From contig JASGIT010000001.1 in NCBI GenBank assembly GCA_047601665.1, forward strand, positions 3,286,001 through 3,350,000: a stretch of 64,000 nt of DNA. Direction: 5' to 3'. Source of the stretch: JASGIT01 sp047601665 (GTDB lineage: Bacteria > Pseudomonadota > Gammaproteobacteria > Burkholderiales > Burkholderiaceae_C). This document shows, piece by piece, positions 7,960-16,071 of this stretch (the stretch's first letter is position 1; each line of letters opens with the position of its first letter). A program made the translations under genes and the position numbers. The notes under the pieces are model-generated. The model searched no databases. It saw only the letters and a list, made by a program, of their open reading frames with translations, and was not told the DNA's origin.

Positions 7960-9270
7960 ATGCATTCCACCTCTCATTTCCAAGCCACGGGCGCGGCCCG
8001 CAAGGTGCCCGGGCGGCGCTGGCGCATCGGCGGCCTGCTGGGCGCGGGCGTGCTGGTCAATTATTTCGACCGGCTCAGCCTGTCGGTCGCGGCGCCGCAG
8101 ATCCAATCCGAATTCCACCTGACGCCGGAGCAGATCGGCTTTTTCCTCTCGGCCTTCTTCTGGACCTATGCGCTGCTGCAGGTGCCCGCGGGCATGTTGC
8201 TGGACCGCTACGGCCCTACGCGCATTGGCCGCTGGGGCGCGCTGGCCTGGGCCGTGGCGTCCACGCTCACAGCGTTCGCCGGGGGCTGGGGCGGCATTTT
8301 CGCGGCGCGCATGTTGCTGGGCATCGCCGAGGCGCCGGGCTTCATGGTCAGTTCCAAGGCCACGGGCTACTGGTTCCCGCGCGGCGAGCGGGCGCTGGCC
8401 ACGGCCATCTTCGACGCGGCGGCCAAGTTCTCCAACGTGATCGGGGTGCCCTTGGTGGCCTTCGTGGTGGTGGGCTTCGGCTGGCGCTGGGGCTTCGGCG
8501 TGTGCGCGGCGCTGAGCTTCCTGTACTTCATCGCCTTCCTGCTGATCTACCGCGACCCGAGCCAGGACGAAAAACTGTCGGCCGAGGAGCGCCGCTACAT
8601 CGTCGAAGGCGGCGCGGCCCCCGAGGGCGTGCCCCCGGGCGGCGCGGGCGGGATGCTGGGCTACCTGCTGCGCCAGCCCAAGGTCTGGGGGCTGATGCTG
8701 GGCTTCGCGGCCTACGGCTATTCGTTCTACCTGTTCCTGACCTGGCTGCCGGGCTACCTGGTGCAGGCCATGCACATGAGCATCCTCAAGTCGGCGGGCT
8801 TCGCGGCCATTCCGTGGATGGTGGCCACCGTGGCGGACCTGATCGTCGGCGGCTGGCTCATCGACCACCTGATCGCCAAGGGCCACGAGGAATCCAAGGT
8901 GCGCAAGACCGTGCTGGTGTGCGGCATGGTGCTGGGGCTGGCGGTGTTCGGCGCCACGCAGACCACCGACCCGGTGTGGGCCATCGTCTGGATCTCGATC
9001 GCGCTGGGCGGCCTGGCGGCGGCCGCGCCGGTGAGCTGGTCGCTGCCCTCGCTGATCGCGCCCAGGGGCGGCGTGGGCACCGTGGGCGGGCTGATGAACT
9101 TCGGCAACAACCTGATGGGCGCGGCGGCCCCGATCGCCACCGGCGTCATCGTCGGCGCGACCGGCTCGTTCGTGAACGCCTTCCTGCTGGCGGGCGCCAT
9201 CCTGGTCATCGGCATCGTGGCCTTCGTGTTCCTGCTGGGGCGCATCGAGCCGATCGCCGACCCGCGTTGA
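7960..9270 (+). CDS. MFS transporter, sugar-acid:H+ symporter family
   Basis: A 436-residue major facilitator protein with about twelve hydrophobic segments. The motifs LVNYFDRLSLSVAAPQI in the first helix and RLLGIAEAPGF-like ARMLLGIAEAPGF after helix 4 place it in the anion:cation symporter group that carries hexuronates, galactonate, glucarate or tartrate. The start follows GGAG by six bases and lies 15 bp after gntK. Position between gluconokinase and phosphogluconate dehydratase points to uptake of gluconate or a related aldonate or hexuronate, although classical gluconate permeases are of the unrelated GntP type. Confidence 0.85.
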   Translation: MHSTSHFQATGAARKVPGRRWRIGGLLGAGVLVNYFDRLSLSVAAPQIQSEFHLTPEQIGFFLSAFFWTYALLQVPAGMLLDRYGPTRIGRWGALAWAVASTLTAFAGGWGGIFAARMLLGIAEAPGFMVSSKATGYWFPRGERALATAIFDAAAKFSNVIGVPLVAFVVVGFGWRWGFGVCAALSFLYFIAFLLIYRDPSQDEKLSAEERRYIVEGGAAPEGVPPGGAGGMLGYLLRQPKVWGLMLGFAAYGYSFYLFLTWLPGYLVQAMHMSILKSAGFAAIPWMVATVADLIVGGWLIDHLIAKGHEESKVRKTVLVCGMVLGLAVFGATQTTDPVWAIVWISIALGGLAAAAPVSWSLPSLIAPRGGVGTVGGLMNFGNNLMGAAAPIATGVIVGATGSFVNAFLLAGAILVIGIVAFVFLLGRIEPIADPR

Positions 9271-9289
9271 CATTACGATGGGGCTGCCC

Positions 9290-11110
9290 ATGACACATCT
9301 CACGATCCTACAAGTCACCGAGCGCATCCGCGAACGCAGCCGCGTCGCGCGCAGCGCCTACCTGCAACGCATCGCCGCCCTGCGCGCGCGCCAGCGCGGC
9401 TCCGACCGCATGGGCTGCGCCAACGTGGCCCACGCCGTGGCCAGCGCGCCCGCCAACGACAAGCTGCGCATCGTGGCCGAGCGCGCGCCCAACATCGGCA
9501 TCGTCACGGCCTACAACGACATGCTGTCGGCCCACGCGCCCCTGCAGCACTACCCCGACCTCATCAAGCACGAGGCGCGCCGCCTGGGCGCCTCCGCGCA
9601 GGTGGCCGGGGGCGTGCCCGCCATGTGCGATGGCGTGACGCAGGGCACGCCCGGCATGGAACTGAGCCTGTTCAGCCGCGACACCATCGCCATGGGCACC
9701 GCCGTGGCGCTGACGCACGACATGTTCGACGCCGCGCTGATGCTGGGCGTGTGCGACAAGATCGTGCCCGGCCTGCTGATCGGCGCGCTGCATTTCGGCC
9801 ACCTGCCCACGGTGTTCGTGCCTGCCGGGCCCATGCCCTCGGGCCTGTCGAACACCGCCAAGTCCAAGGTGCGCGAACAGGCCGCGCAGGGGCTGGTAGG
9901 CCGCGACGGGCTGCTGGACGCCGAGATGCACGCCTACCACGCGCAGGGCACCTGCACCTTCTACGGCACCGCCAACAGCAACCAGATGCTGCTGGAGGCC
10001 ATGGGCTTGCACGTGCCGGGCACCGCCTTCATCCAGCCGGGCGACGCCTTGCGCGAGGCGCTGACGCGCGAGGCCGTGCGCACCGTGCTGGGCAAGGGCA
10101 CGCCGCAGGCGTTCGCCGTTCCTCCGATTGGCGAGCTGGTGGACGAGCGCTGCATCGTCAACGCCATGGTGGCGCTGCTGGCCACGGGCGGCTCCACCAA
10201 CCACCTGATCCACTGGGTGGCCGTGGCGCGCGCGGCGGGCATCACCATCGACTGGGACGACTTCGAGCGCCTGTCGGACGTGGTGCCGCTGCTCACCCGC
10301 GTGTACCCCAATGGCACGGCGGACGTGAACGCCTTCCAGGCGGCGGGCGGGCCGGGCTTCGTGATCGGCGAGCTGTTGGGTGCGGGCCTGATGCACGCCG
10401 ACGTGGCCACCGTGCGCGCGGGCGGCATCGCGGAATGGGCGAACGTGCCGTCGCTGGAAGAGGGCGGGGCGCTGCAATGGCAGCGCGCCGTGTCGAACGA
10501 CGACAGCATCACCCGCCCCGTGGCCCAGCCTTTCAGCGCCACCGGCGGGCTCAAGCTGCTCACCGGCAACCTGGGCCGCAGCGTGATCAAGGTGTCTTCC
10601 GTGCCCGACGACCGGCACGTCGTCGAGGCCCCGGCCCGCGTCTTCGATTCGCAGGGCGATTTGCAGAAAGCCTTTGCCGCGGGCGAGCTGGAGCGTGACG
10701 TGGTCTGCGTGGTGCGCTGGCAAGGCCCCCGGGCCAATGGAATGCCCGAGCTGCACAAGCTCACGCCGCCGCTGTCGGTGCTGCAGGGCAAGGGCTTCAA
10801 GGTGGCGCTGGTGACCGACGGGCGCATGAGCGGCGCCTCGGGCAAGGTGCCCGCCGCCATCCACGTCAGCCCCGAGGCGGTGGCGGGCGGCCCGCTCGCC
10901 AAGGTGCGCGACGGCGACGTGATCCGGCTCGATGCCGTGGCGGGCACGCTCGAAGTCCTCCTCTCCGCCGAGGAGTGGGCCGCTCGCCCGCTGGCCGCCA
11001 TGCCCCCGCTCCTGGTCGAAGACAACGCCCACGGCCTGGGCCGCGAACTGTTCGCCGGTATGCGCCGCAATTCCCTGTCCGCAGAAGAAGGAGCCTGCAC
11101 ATGGCTGTAA
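9290..11110 (+). CDS. edd: Phosphogluconate dehydratase (Entner-Doudoroff)
   Basis: Dehydrates 6-phosphogluconate to 2-keto-3-deoxy-6-phosphogluconate (KDPG). The 606-residue protein matches the IlvD/Edd family along its length: GIVTAYNDMLSAHAPLQHYP, a GGVPAMCDGVTQG segment with an iron-sulfur cysteine, MLGVCDKIVPGLLIGAL with a second, and GTCTFYGTANSNQM with a third, then VTDGRMSGASGKVPAAIHV near the end. The ATG at 9290 is chosen over the in-frame ATG at 9278 because GGGG lies 6 bases upstream and the length fits Edd. Its end overlaps eda by 10 bp, so translation is coupled. Confidence 0.95.
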   Translation: MTHLTILQVTERIRERSRVARSAYLQRIAALRARQRGSDRMGCANVAHAVASAPANDKLRIVAERAPNIGIVTAYNDMLSAHAPLQHYPDLIKHEARRLGASAQVAGGVPAMCDGVTQGTPGMELSLFSRDTIAMGTAVALTHDMFDAALMLGVCDKIVPGLLIGALHFGHLPTVFVPAGPMPSGLSNTAKSKVREQAAQGLVGRDGLLDAEMHAYHAQGTCTFYGTANSNQMLLEAMGLHVPGTAFIQPGDALREALTREAVRTVLGKGTPQAFAVPPIGELVDERCIVNAMVALLATGGSTNHLIHWVAVARAAGITIDWDDFERLSDVVPLLTRVYPNGTADVNAFQAAGGPGFVIGELLGAGLMHADVATVRAGGIAEWANVPSLEEGGALQWQRAVSNDDSITRPVAQPFSATGGLKLLTGNLGRSVIKVSSVPDDRHVVEAPARVFDSQGDLQKAFAAGELERDVVCVVRWQGPRANGMPELHKLTPPLSVLQGKGFKVALVTDGRMSGASGKVPAAIHVSPEAVAGGPLAKVRDGDVIRLDAVAGTLEVLLSAEEWAARPLAAMPPLLVEDNAHGLGRELFAGMRRNSLSAEEGACTWL

Positions 11111-11769
11111 CCGCAACCCCCTCCCTGAGCGCGCTCGACGTGATGAGCGATGCGCCCGTCATCCCCGTCATCGTGCTGCACGACGTGCAGCACGCCGTGC
11201 CCATGGCCGAGGCCCTGGTGGCGGGCGGCATCCGTATGCTGGAAGTGACGCTGCGCACGCCCCAGGCGCTGGCCTGCATCGAGGCCATTGCCCGCAGCGT
11301 GCCCCAGGCCGTGGCCGGCGCGGGCACGGTGCGCAGCGTGGCCGACGCCAACGCCGCCGCCCAGGCCGGTGCGCGCTTCGCCGTCAGCCCCGGCTACACC
11401 AGCGCCGTGGGCAGCGCCTGCCGCGCCAAGGGCCTGCCGCTGCTGCCCGGCGTGGCCACGGGCAGCGAAATCATGATGGCCCATGCCGACGGTTTCGAGG
11501 AACTCAAGTTCTTCCCCGCCATGCAGGCCGGGGGCGTCGCCATGCTCAAGGCGTGGCAGGGGCCGTTTGGCGACGTGCGCTTCTGCCCCACGGGCGGCAT
11601 CAGCCCGGCCAACGCGGCGGACTTCCTGGCCCTGGCCAACGTGGCCTGCGTGGGCGGCTCGTGGCTGGTGCCGTCCGAGGCGCTGGCCGCGCGCGACTGG
11701 GCGCGCATCACGCAGCTGGCGCGCGCTGCGGCGCAGCTGCCCAGGGTTTGGGGTCAAATGGGCCGCTAG
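11101..11769 (+). CDS. eda: KHG/KDPG aldolase
   Basis: Cleaves KDPG to pyruvate and glyceraldehyde 3-phosphate. The 222-residue protein has the expected active site: E48 and R52 in LEVTLRTP, the GAGTVRS loop, and Schiff-base lysine K136 in ELKFFPA. The start follows AAGGAG and overlaps the edd stop. The last few codons (GQMGR) and the stop are supplied by a dispersed repeat that begins at 11752, so the C-terminus has been altered by repeat insertion. The same enzyme can serve the mannonate branch through KDG kinase downstream. Confidence 0.95.
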   Translation: MAVTATPSLSALDVMSDAPVIPVIVLHDVQHAVPMAEALVAGGIRMLEVTLRTPQALACIEAIARSVPQAVAGAGTVRSVADANAAAQAGARFAVSPGYTSAVGSACRAKGLPLLPGVATGSEIMMAHADGFEELKFFPAMQAGGVAMLKAWQGPFGDVRFCPTGGISPANAADFLALANVACVGGSWLVPSEALAARDWARITQLARAAAQLPRVWGQMGR

Positions 11770-11810
11770 CGCTTGTGCAGCAAGCGCAAGCAGCTATTAA
11801 AAAGGTAGCA
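11752..11810 (+). repeat. Dispersed AGCGCT/AGCTAT repeat, copy at eda end
   Basis: About 55 bp. The first 23 bases (GGTCAAATGGGCCGCTAGCG plus CTT) are identical to the copy at 14907; the second half carries AGCGCAAGCAGCTAT. It provides the final codons and stop of eda and runs up to the uxuA ribosome site region. Confidence 0.8.
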
Positions 11811-11813
11811 ATC

Positions 11814-12854
11814 ATGAAAATGTCCTTCCGTTGGTATGGCGCCTCCGATCCGGTGAGCCTGCAGTACATCCGCCAGATTCCCGGCATGACGCACATCGTC
11901 TCGGCCATCTACGACGAGCCGGTGGGCGAGGTCTGGCCCGTGGAAAAGATCCAGGCGCTCCGCGCCACCATCGAGGCGGCGGGCCTGCGGTTCGAGGTCG
12001 TCGAATCGGTGCCGGTGCATGAGGACATCAAGCTCGGCAAGCCCTCGCGCGAGCGGCTCATCGCCAACTACCAGCAGACCATTCGCAACCTGGGCGCGGC
12101 GGGCATCCAGGTGGTCTGCTACAACTTCATGCCCGTCTTCGACTGGACGCGCACCGAGCTGGCCAAGGTGCTGGAGGACGGCTCGACCTGCCTGGCCTTC
12201 AGCACCAAGGAGGTCGAGCAGATCGACGCGAGCCAGGGCATCGCGCTGCCCGGCTGGGATTCGAGCTACAAGACCGAGGAATTGAAGGCGCTGCTGGCCG
12301 AGTACCGCGACATCGACGCCGAGAAGCTCTGGGCGCATCTCGAATACTTCCTGAAAGCCATCATCCCGGTGGCCGAGGAGGCGGGCGTGAAGATGGCCAT
12401 CCACCCCGACGACCCGCCGCGCCCCATCTTCGGCCTGCCGCGCATCGTCAAGGATCGCGACGACCTGGCGCGCATCCTCGGCATCATGGACACGCCAACG
12501 AACGGGCTCACGCTGTGCTCGGGCTCGCTGGGCGCGGGGCCGCAGAACAACGTCGAGGCGCTGGTGCGCGAGTTCGGCGGGCAGGGGCGCATCCATTTCG
12601 CCCACATCCGCAACGTCAAGATCACGCCCGAGGGCGACTTCGAGGAAACGGCGCACCGCTCGGACTGCGGCTCGCTCGACATCGCCGCCATCGTCAAGGC
12701 CTACCACGACGTGGGCTACGACGGCTATTTCCGCCCCGACCACGGCCGCATGATCTGGGGCGAAACCGGCAAGCCCGGTTACGGCCTGTACGACCGGGCG
12801 CTGGGCGCGGTCTACATCAACGGGCTGTGGGAAGCCGTCGCCAAGTTCGCCTGA
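11814..12854 (+). CDS. uxuA: Mannonate dehydratase
   Basis: Converts D-mannonate to 2-keto-3-deoxygluconate (KDG). The 346-residue protein matches UxuA: FRWYGASDPVSLQYIRQIPG at the start, VVCYNFMPVFDWTRT, MAIHPDDPPRPIFGLPRI (metal ligands and substrate site), TLCSGSLGAGPQNN, and DCGSLDIAAIVKAY plus RPDHGRMIWGE near the end. The start lies in sequence just after a dispersed repeat; ATG 11820 is an alternative. Its product is phosphorylated by the KDG kinase three genes on, feeding Eda. UxuB and the isomerase UxaC are not in the window. Confidence 0.95.
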   Translation: MKMSFRWYGASDPVSLQYIRQIPGMTHIVSAIYDEPVGEVWPVEKIQALRATIEAAGLRFEVVESVPVHEDIKLGKPSRERLIANYQQTIRNLGAAGIQVVCYNFMPVFDWTRTELAKVLEDGSTCLAFSTKEVEQIDASQGIALPGWDSSYKTEELKALLAEYRDIDAEKLWAHLEYFLKAIIPVAEEAGVKMAIHPDDPPRPIFGLPRIVKDRDDLARILGIMDTPTNGLTLCSGSLGAGPQNNVEALVREFGGQGRIHFAHIRNVKITPEGDFEETAHRSDCGSLDIAAIVKAYHDVGYDGYFRPDHGRMIWGETGKPGYGLYDRALGAVYINGLWEAVAKFA

Positions 12855-12857
12855 GTT

Positions 12858-12934
12858 TTCATCGCCGGGCCGCCCCAAGATGAAAAGCGCCCCCTTGGGG
12901 GGCAGCGGCTACACGAAGTGAGCAAGCGTGGGGG
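12858..12934. repeat. 77-bp dispersed hairpin repeat, copy 1
   Basis: A 77-bp unit from TTCATCGCCGGG to GCGTGGGGG that reappears with about five mismatches at 54068-54144. It contains CCGCCCCAAG facing CTTGGGGGGCAGCGG and the near-perfect GCCCCCTTGGGGGGC, so it folds into a GC-rich hairpin. Here it fills the uxuA-to-binding-protein gap. Confidence 0.85.
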
Positions 12935-12964
12935 CCATTTTTTTTCACAAGAGGAGACATATCC

Positions 12965-13960
12965 ATGCATTCCAAGCGCTTTTTCGTCCTGCGCCGCAGC
13001 GCGCTGCTGGCCGCCGCCGCTGCCGTGGCCCTGCCCGCCCTGGCGCAGACCGCCTGGCCCGCCAAGCCCGTCACCATGCTGGTGGGCTTTCCGCCCGGCG
13101 GGCAGACCGACTTCGCCGGGCGGGCGCTGACCACCACGCTGCCCACGGCGCTGGGCGGCAGCGTCATCATCGACAACAAGCCGGGCGTGAACGGCAACAT
13201 CGCCTCGGTGGAGGTGATGCGCGCGCCGGCCGACGGCTACAAGCTGCTGGTGGGCAATGGCTCGATGACGGTGACGCCGCACGTCTATTCCAAGCTCGGC
13301 ATCGTCGATCCGCAGAAGTTCACGCCCATCGTCACGCTGCTGCAATCGCCGCTGGTGCTGGTGGTGCCGGCCTCGTCGCCTATCAAGACCTACGCGCAAC
13401 TCATGCAGGAGGCCCAGAAGCAGGCCAAGGGCGGCAAGGGCATCGACTATGGCTCGGCGGGCACGGGTTCGCTGGTGCACGTGACCATGGAGCTGCTGCG
13501 CGAGCGCATGGGCGGCCCGGCGATGAACCACATTCCCTACAAGGGCAGCGGCCCGGCCATGATCGACCTGATGGCGGGCCGCGTCGTCGCCATGTTCGAC
13601 GCGACCTCGGTGGTCATGCCCTACGTCCAGTCGGGCCAACTGCGCCCCATCCTGGTCACCAGCGCCAAGCGCGTGGCCAGTATGCCCAACGTGCCCACGG
13701 CCGCCGAGGCGGGCGTCAAGGACTTCGAAATCATCTCCTTCATCGGCCTGTACGGCCCGCCGGGCCTGAACCCCGATCTCGTGAAAAAGATCAACACCGC
13801 CGTCAACACGTCGCTGAAGGACCCGGGTGTCATCAAGAGCATTCTGGAGCGCGGCGACGAACCCGGCGGCGGCACGGCCGAGCAGCTGGGCGCCATGACG
13901 CGCGAGCAGTTCAAGCTGTGGGGCGACGTGGTCAAGGCCAACAACATCCAGGCGGATTGA
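12965..13960 (+). CDS. Bug-family tripartite tricarboxylate transporter substrate-binding protein
   Basis: A 331-residue periplasmic binding protein of the Bug/TctC family. It has a signal peptide ending at LPALA, then the diagnostic WPAKPVTMLVGFPPGGQTD segment, VIIDNKPGVNGNIASVEVMRAPADGY, and the IPYKGSGPAMIDLMAGRV motif. Bug proteins bind small carboxylates. No membrane components (TctA, TctB) are adjacent, which is common for Bug proteins in Burkholderiales. The ATG follows GAGGAG. Its stop overlaps the next start by one base, so it belongs to the sugar-acid operon and may sense or bind a sugar acid, an inference from position. Confidence 0.88.
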   Translation: MHSKRFFVLRRSALLAAAAAVALPALAQTAWPAKPVTMLVGFPPGGQTDFAGRALTTTLPTALGGSVIIDNKPGVNGNIASVEVMRAPADGYKLLVGNGSMTVTPHVYSKLGIVDPQKFTPIVTLLQSPLVLVVPASSPIKTYAQLMQEAQKQAKGGKGIDYGSAGTGSLVHVTMELLRERMGGPAMNHIPYKGSGPAMIDLMAGRVVAMFDATSVVMPYVQSGQLRPILVTSAKRVASMPNVPTAAEAGVKDFEIISFIGLYGPPGLNPDLVKKINTAVNTSLKDPGVIKSILERGDEPGGGTAEQLGAMTREQFKLWGDVVKANNIQAD

Positions 13961-14901
13961 TGGCGGCCATGAGCGATGGCAAGGCCTGGGACGTGGCCAC
14001 GCTGGGCGAGGCCCTGGTCGAATTCAACCAGACCCACCCCGGCCAGCCGCAGTACCTGCAAGGCTTTGGCGGCGACACGAGCAACGCCGCCATCGCCGCC
14101 GCCCGCGCCGGGGCCCGCGCGGCCTGCCTCACCCGCGTGGGGCAGGACGCCTTCGGCGACGCCCTGCTGACGCTATGGCAGGGCGAAGGTGTGGACACCA
14201 GCGCCGTGCAGCGCGACGCGCACCAACCCACGGGCGTGTACTTCGTCACCCACGGCGCGCAAGGCCATCAGTTCAGCTACCTGCGCGCAGGCTCGGCCGC
14301 CAGCCGCATGACGCCTGCCTGGGTGCACGAAGACGCGCCGCTGCGCGTGCTGCAAGGCAGCCGCATCCTGCACGTCTCGGGCATCTCGCTGGCCATCTCG
14401 CCCACCGCTTGCGATGCGGCTTTCGAGGCCATGGCCCTCGCGCGCGCGGCCGGTGCGCGCATTGCGTTCGACCCCAACCTGCGCCTCAGGCTCTGGCCGC
14501 TGGAGCGCGCACGCGCCTGCATCGCACACGCCGTGTCGCTGTGCGACAGCTTCCTGCCCGGCCTGGAGGACATGGCGGCCCTGACGGGACTGACCGAGCC
14601 CGATGCCCTCATCGACTGGGGCCATGCACGCGGCGCCGCCCACGTGGTGCTCAAGCTGGGGGCCGAAGGGGCCGTCGCCAGCACGCGCGGCGGGCCGCGC
14701 CTGCGCGTGGAAGGGCGCGCCGCCACGCTGGTGGACGCCACGGGCGCGGGCGACTGCTTCGACGGCAACCTGCTCGCACGCCTGGCGCTGGGCGACGACC
14801 TCATCCAGGCCACGCGCTACGCCAACGCCGCGGCGGCGCTGGCGGTGCAGGGCTTCGGCGCCGTCGCGCCTCTGCCACGGGCGGAGGAGGTGCGGCTGTA
14901 G
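13960..14901 (+). CDS. kdgK: PfkB-family carbohydrate kinase, probable 2-dehydro-3-deoxygluconokinase
   Basis: Probably phosphorylates KDG to KDPG, joining the UxuA product to Eda. The 313-residue protein has the PfkB pattern: GEALVEFNQ at the start, GFGGDTSNAAIAAARAG (sugar-binding glycines), FDPNLRLRLW, and the C-terminal signature VDATGAGDCFDGNLLARL with the catalytic aspartate in GAGD. The start overlaps the upstream stop (TGATGG); ATG 13969 is an alternative. Ribokinase-like specificity cannot be fixed from motifs, but uxuA and eda in the same operon make KDG kinase the best call. Confidence 0.85.
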   Translation: MAAMSDGKAWDVATLGEALVEFNQTHPGQPQYLQGFGGDTSNAAIAAARAGARAACLTRVGQDAFGDALLTLWQGEGVDTSAVQRDAHQPTGVYFVTHGAQGHQFSYLRAGSAASRMTPAWVHEDAPLRVLQGSRILHVSGISLAISPTACDAAFEAMALARAAGARIAFDPNLRLRLWPLERARACIAHAVSLCDSFLPGLEDMAALTGLTEPDALIDWGHARGAAHVVLKLGAEGAVASTRGGPRLRVEGRAATLVDATGAGDCFDGNLLARLALGDDLIQATRYANAAAALAVQGFGAVAPLPRAEEVRL

Positions 14902-14906
14902 TTTTT

Positions 14907-14963
14907 GGTCAAATGGGCCGCTAGCGCTTATGGAGCGTGCGCTGGCAGCTATGGATTTGATAG
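14907..14963 (+). repeat. Dispersed AGCGCT/AGCTAT repeat, copy after kdgK
   Basis: About 57 bp directly after the kdgK stop. Its first 23 bases equal those at 11752, and it contains GTGCGCTGGCAGCTAT. On the minus strand it also ends the small open frame at 14921-15025. Confidence 0.8.
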
Positions 14964-15025
14964 TTGTCGGCGTTGGCGTGGATGACGCGGCCGGCTGCGC
15001 ACCGTGCGCGCGCGGCGGCGTTCAT
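14921..15025 (-). pseudogene. Possible 5' remnant of a gene cut by a repeat (34 codons)
   Basis: An ATG at 15025 on the minus strand is preceded by a strong AGGAGAC site, then reads 34 codons (MNAAARARCAAGRVIHANAD and on) before a stop lying inside the dispersed repeat. It lies 51 bp after the crotonase stop, in the same direction. The strong ribosome site with an immediate repeat suggests the start of a gene whose body has been lost. It could also be a genuine tiny peptide. No family recognised. Confidence 0.3.
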
Positions 15026-15075
15026 CGTGGGGTGTCTCCTCAAGGTCGGGCGGGCAGGGCTTGGCCGGGGGCGGG

Positions 15076-15879
15076 CTACTGGCCGTTGAACCGGGCTGGC
15101 CGCTTTTCCAGGAAGGAGCGCATACCCTCCTGGAAGTCCTGCGTGCGTATCAGCTGCAGGAACTGCAGGAACACGTGGTGGACGTGGTCGTTGAAGCCTT
15201 CCGACAGCCCCATGCGCATCAGCCGCTTGGCGCTCTGCACGGCCAGCGGCGCGTTGGCGCAGATCTCGTCCACCACCGCCAGGGCCTCGGCCTTCTCCTG
15301 GTCGTTGGCGTAGCCGAACTGCACCAGCCCCAGTTCCAGGCTCTGCTGCAAATCCAGGTTGCGGCCCGTGAAGATGACCTGCGCGGCCCTAGCCCAGCCG
15401 ATCATGCGCGGCAGGTACCAGGTGCCGCCCGATTCCGGCACGATGCCGCGCTTGACAAAGGCGGGCGACAGCTTGGCCTCGTGGCTCATGATGCGCAGGT
15501 CGCAGCCCAGGGCCAGGTCCAGCCCGTAGCCCGCTGCCGAGCCGTTGAGCAGGCAGATGGTGGGCTTGTCCAGGTTGTGCAGCACGGTGGGCGGAGCGGT
15601 GCGCAGGTCCAGGTCGACCGGCACGGGCGCGCCGGCCTGGTTGGAGCCGATGCCGTCGCCGGAGAGGGCGTCCTGCAGGTCGAGCCCGACGCAGAACGCC
15701 TTGCCGGCGCCGGTCAGCACGATGGCGCGGACCTGCGCGTCCTGGTTGGCCCGCAGCAGCTGCGCGCCCAGGGCGTCGAGCATGGTCAGCGAGATGGCAT
15801 TGAGCCGCGCCGGCCGGTTGAGGGTGATGGTGGCCACGTGGCCATCCACCTGGTAGAGCACTTCGTCTGTGGTCGTCAT
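15076..15879 (-). CDS. Enoyl-CoA hydratase/isomerase family protein (crotonase)
   Basis: A 267-residue crotonase-fold protein, cytoplasmic, acting on a CoA thioester. Visible family elements are VATITLNRPARLNAIS near the N-terminus, TGAGKAFCVGLDL (oxyanion region), NGSAAGYGLDLALGCDLRI (second oxyanion glycine) and KRGIVPESGGTWYLPRMIG with the catalytic-position glutamate. The residue matching the first catalytic glutamate of hydratases is aspartate here, so the exact reaction (hydratase, isomerase or other) is open. It may have been followed by the small truncated frame at 14921, and preceded by the fragment at 15914, suggesting a degraded CoA-metabolism cluster. Confidence 0.85.
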   Translation of the reverse strand: MTTTDEVLYQVDGHVATITLNRPARLNAISLTMLDALGAQLLRANQDAQVRAIVLTGAGKAFCVGLDLQDALSGDGIGSNQAGAPVPVDLDLRTAPPTVLHNLDKPTICLLNGSAAGYGLDLALGCDLRIMSHEAKLSPAFVKRGIVPESGGTWYLPRMIGWARAAQVIFTGRNLDLQQSLELGLVQFGYANDQEKAEALAVVDEICANAPLAVQSAKRLMRMGLSEGFNDHVHHVFLQFLQLIRTQDFQEGMRSFLEKRPARFNGQ

Positions 15880-15913
15880 GGGGTGTATCGGGGCAGGTTG
15901 AGAAAAAGGCGGT

Positions 15914-16060
15914 TCAGCCCTTGGCCTTATACGCCGGCAGCTGGCCGGCCACGCGCTTGCCCATCTCGGCGCCCAGCGCCTGCAGGCCGCTCATCGGGCG
16001 CACCATGACCTCGAACTCCACGATCGGGCGGAACACCGCGTCGGGGTGAACGATGGCGTG
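15914..16060 (-). pseudogene. C-terminal gene fragment abutting xth
   Basis: A minus-strand reading frame just downstream of the xth stop ends with a protein-like sequence (HPDAVFRPIVEFEVMVRPMS then a basic ALGAEMGKRVAGQLPAYKAKG tail). Upstream it runs into the xth gene in the wrong frame with no usable start, so its 5' part is missing. It lies 34 bp before the crotonase start and has the higher-GC codon use of that side. I read it as the tail of a gene truncated when the xth segment arrived. The family was not recognised. Confidence 0.4.
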
Positions 16061-16071
16061 CAGTTGGCGCT

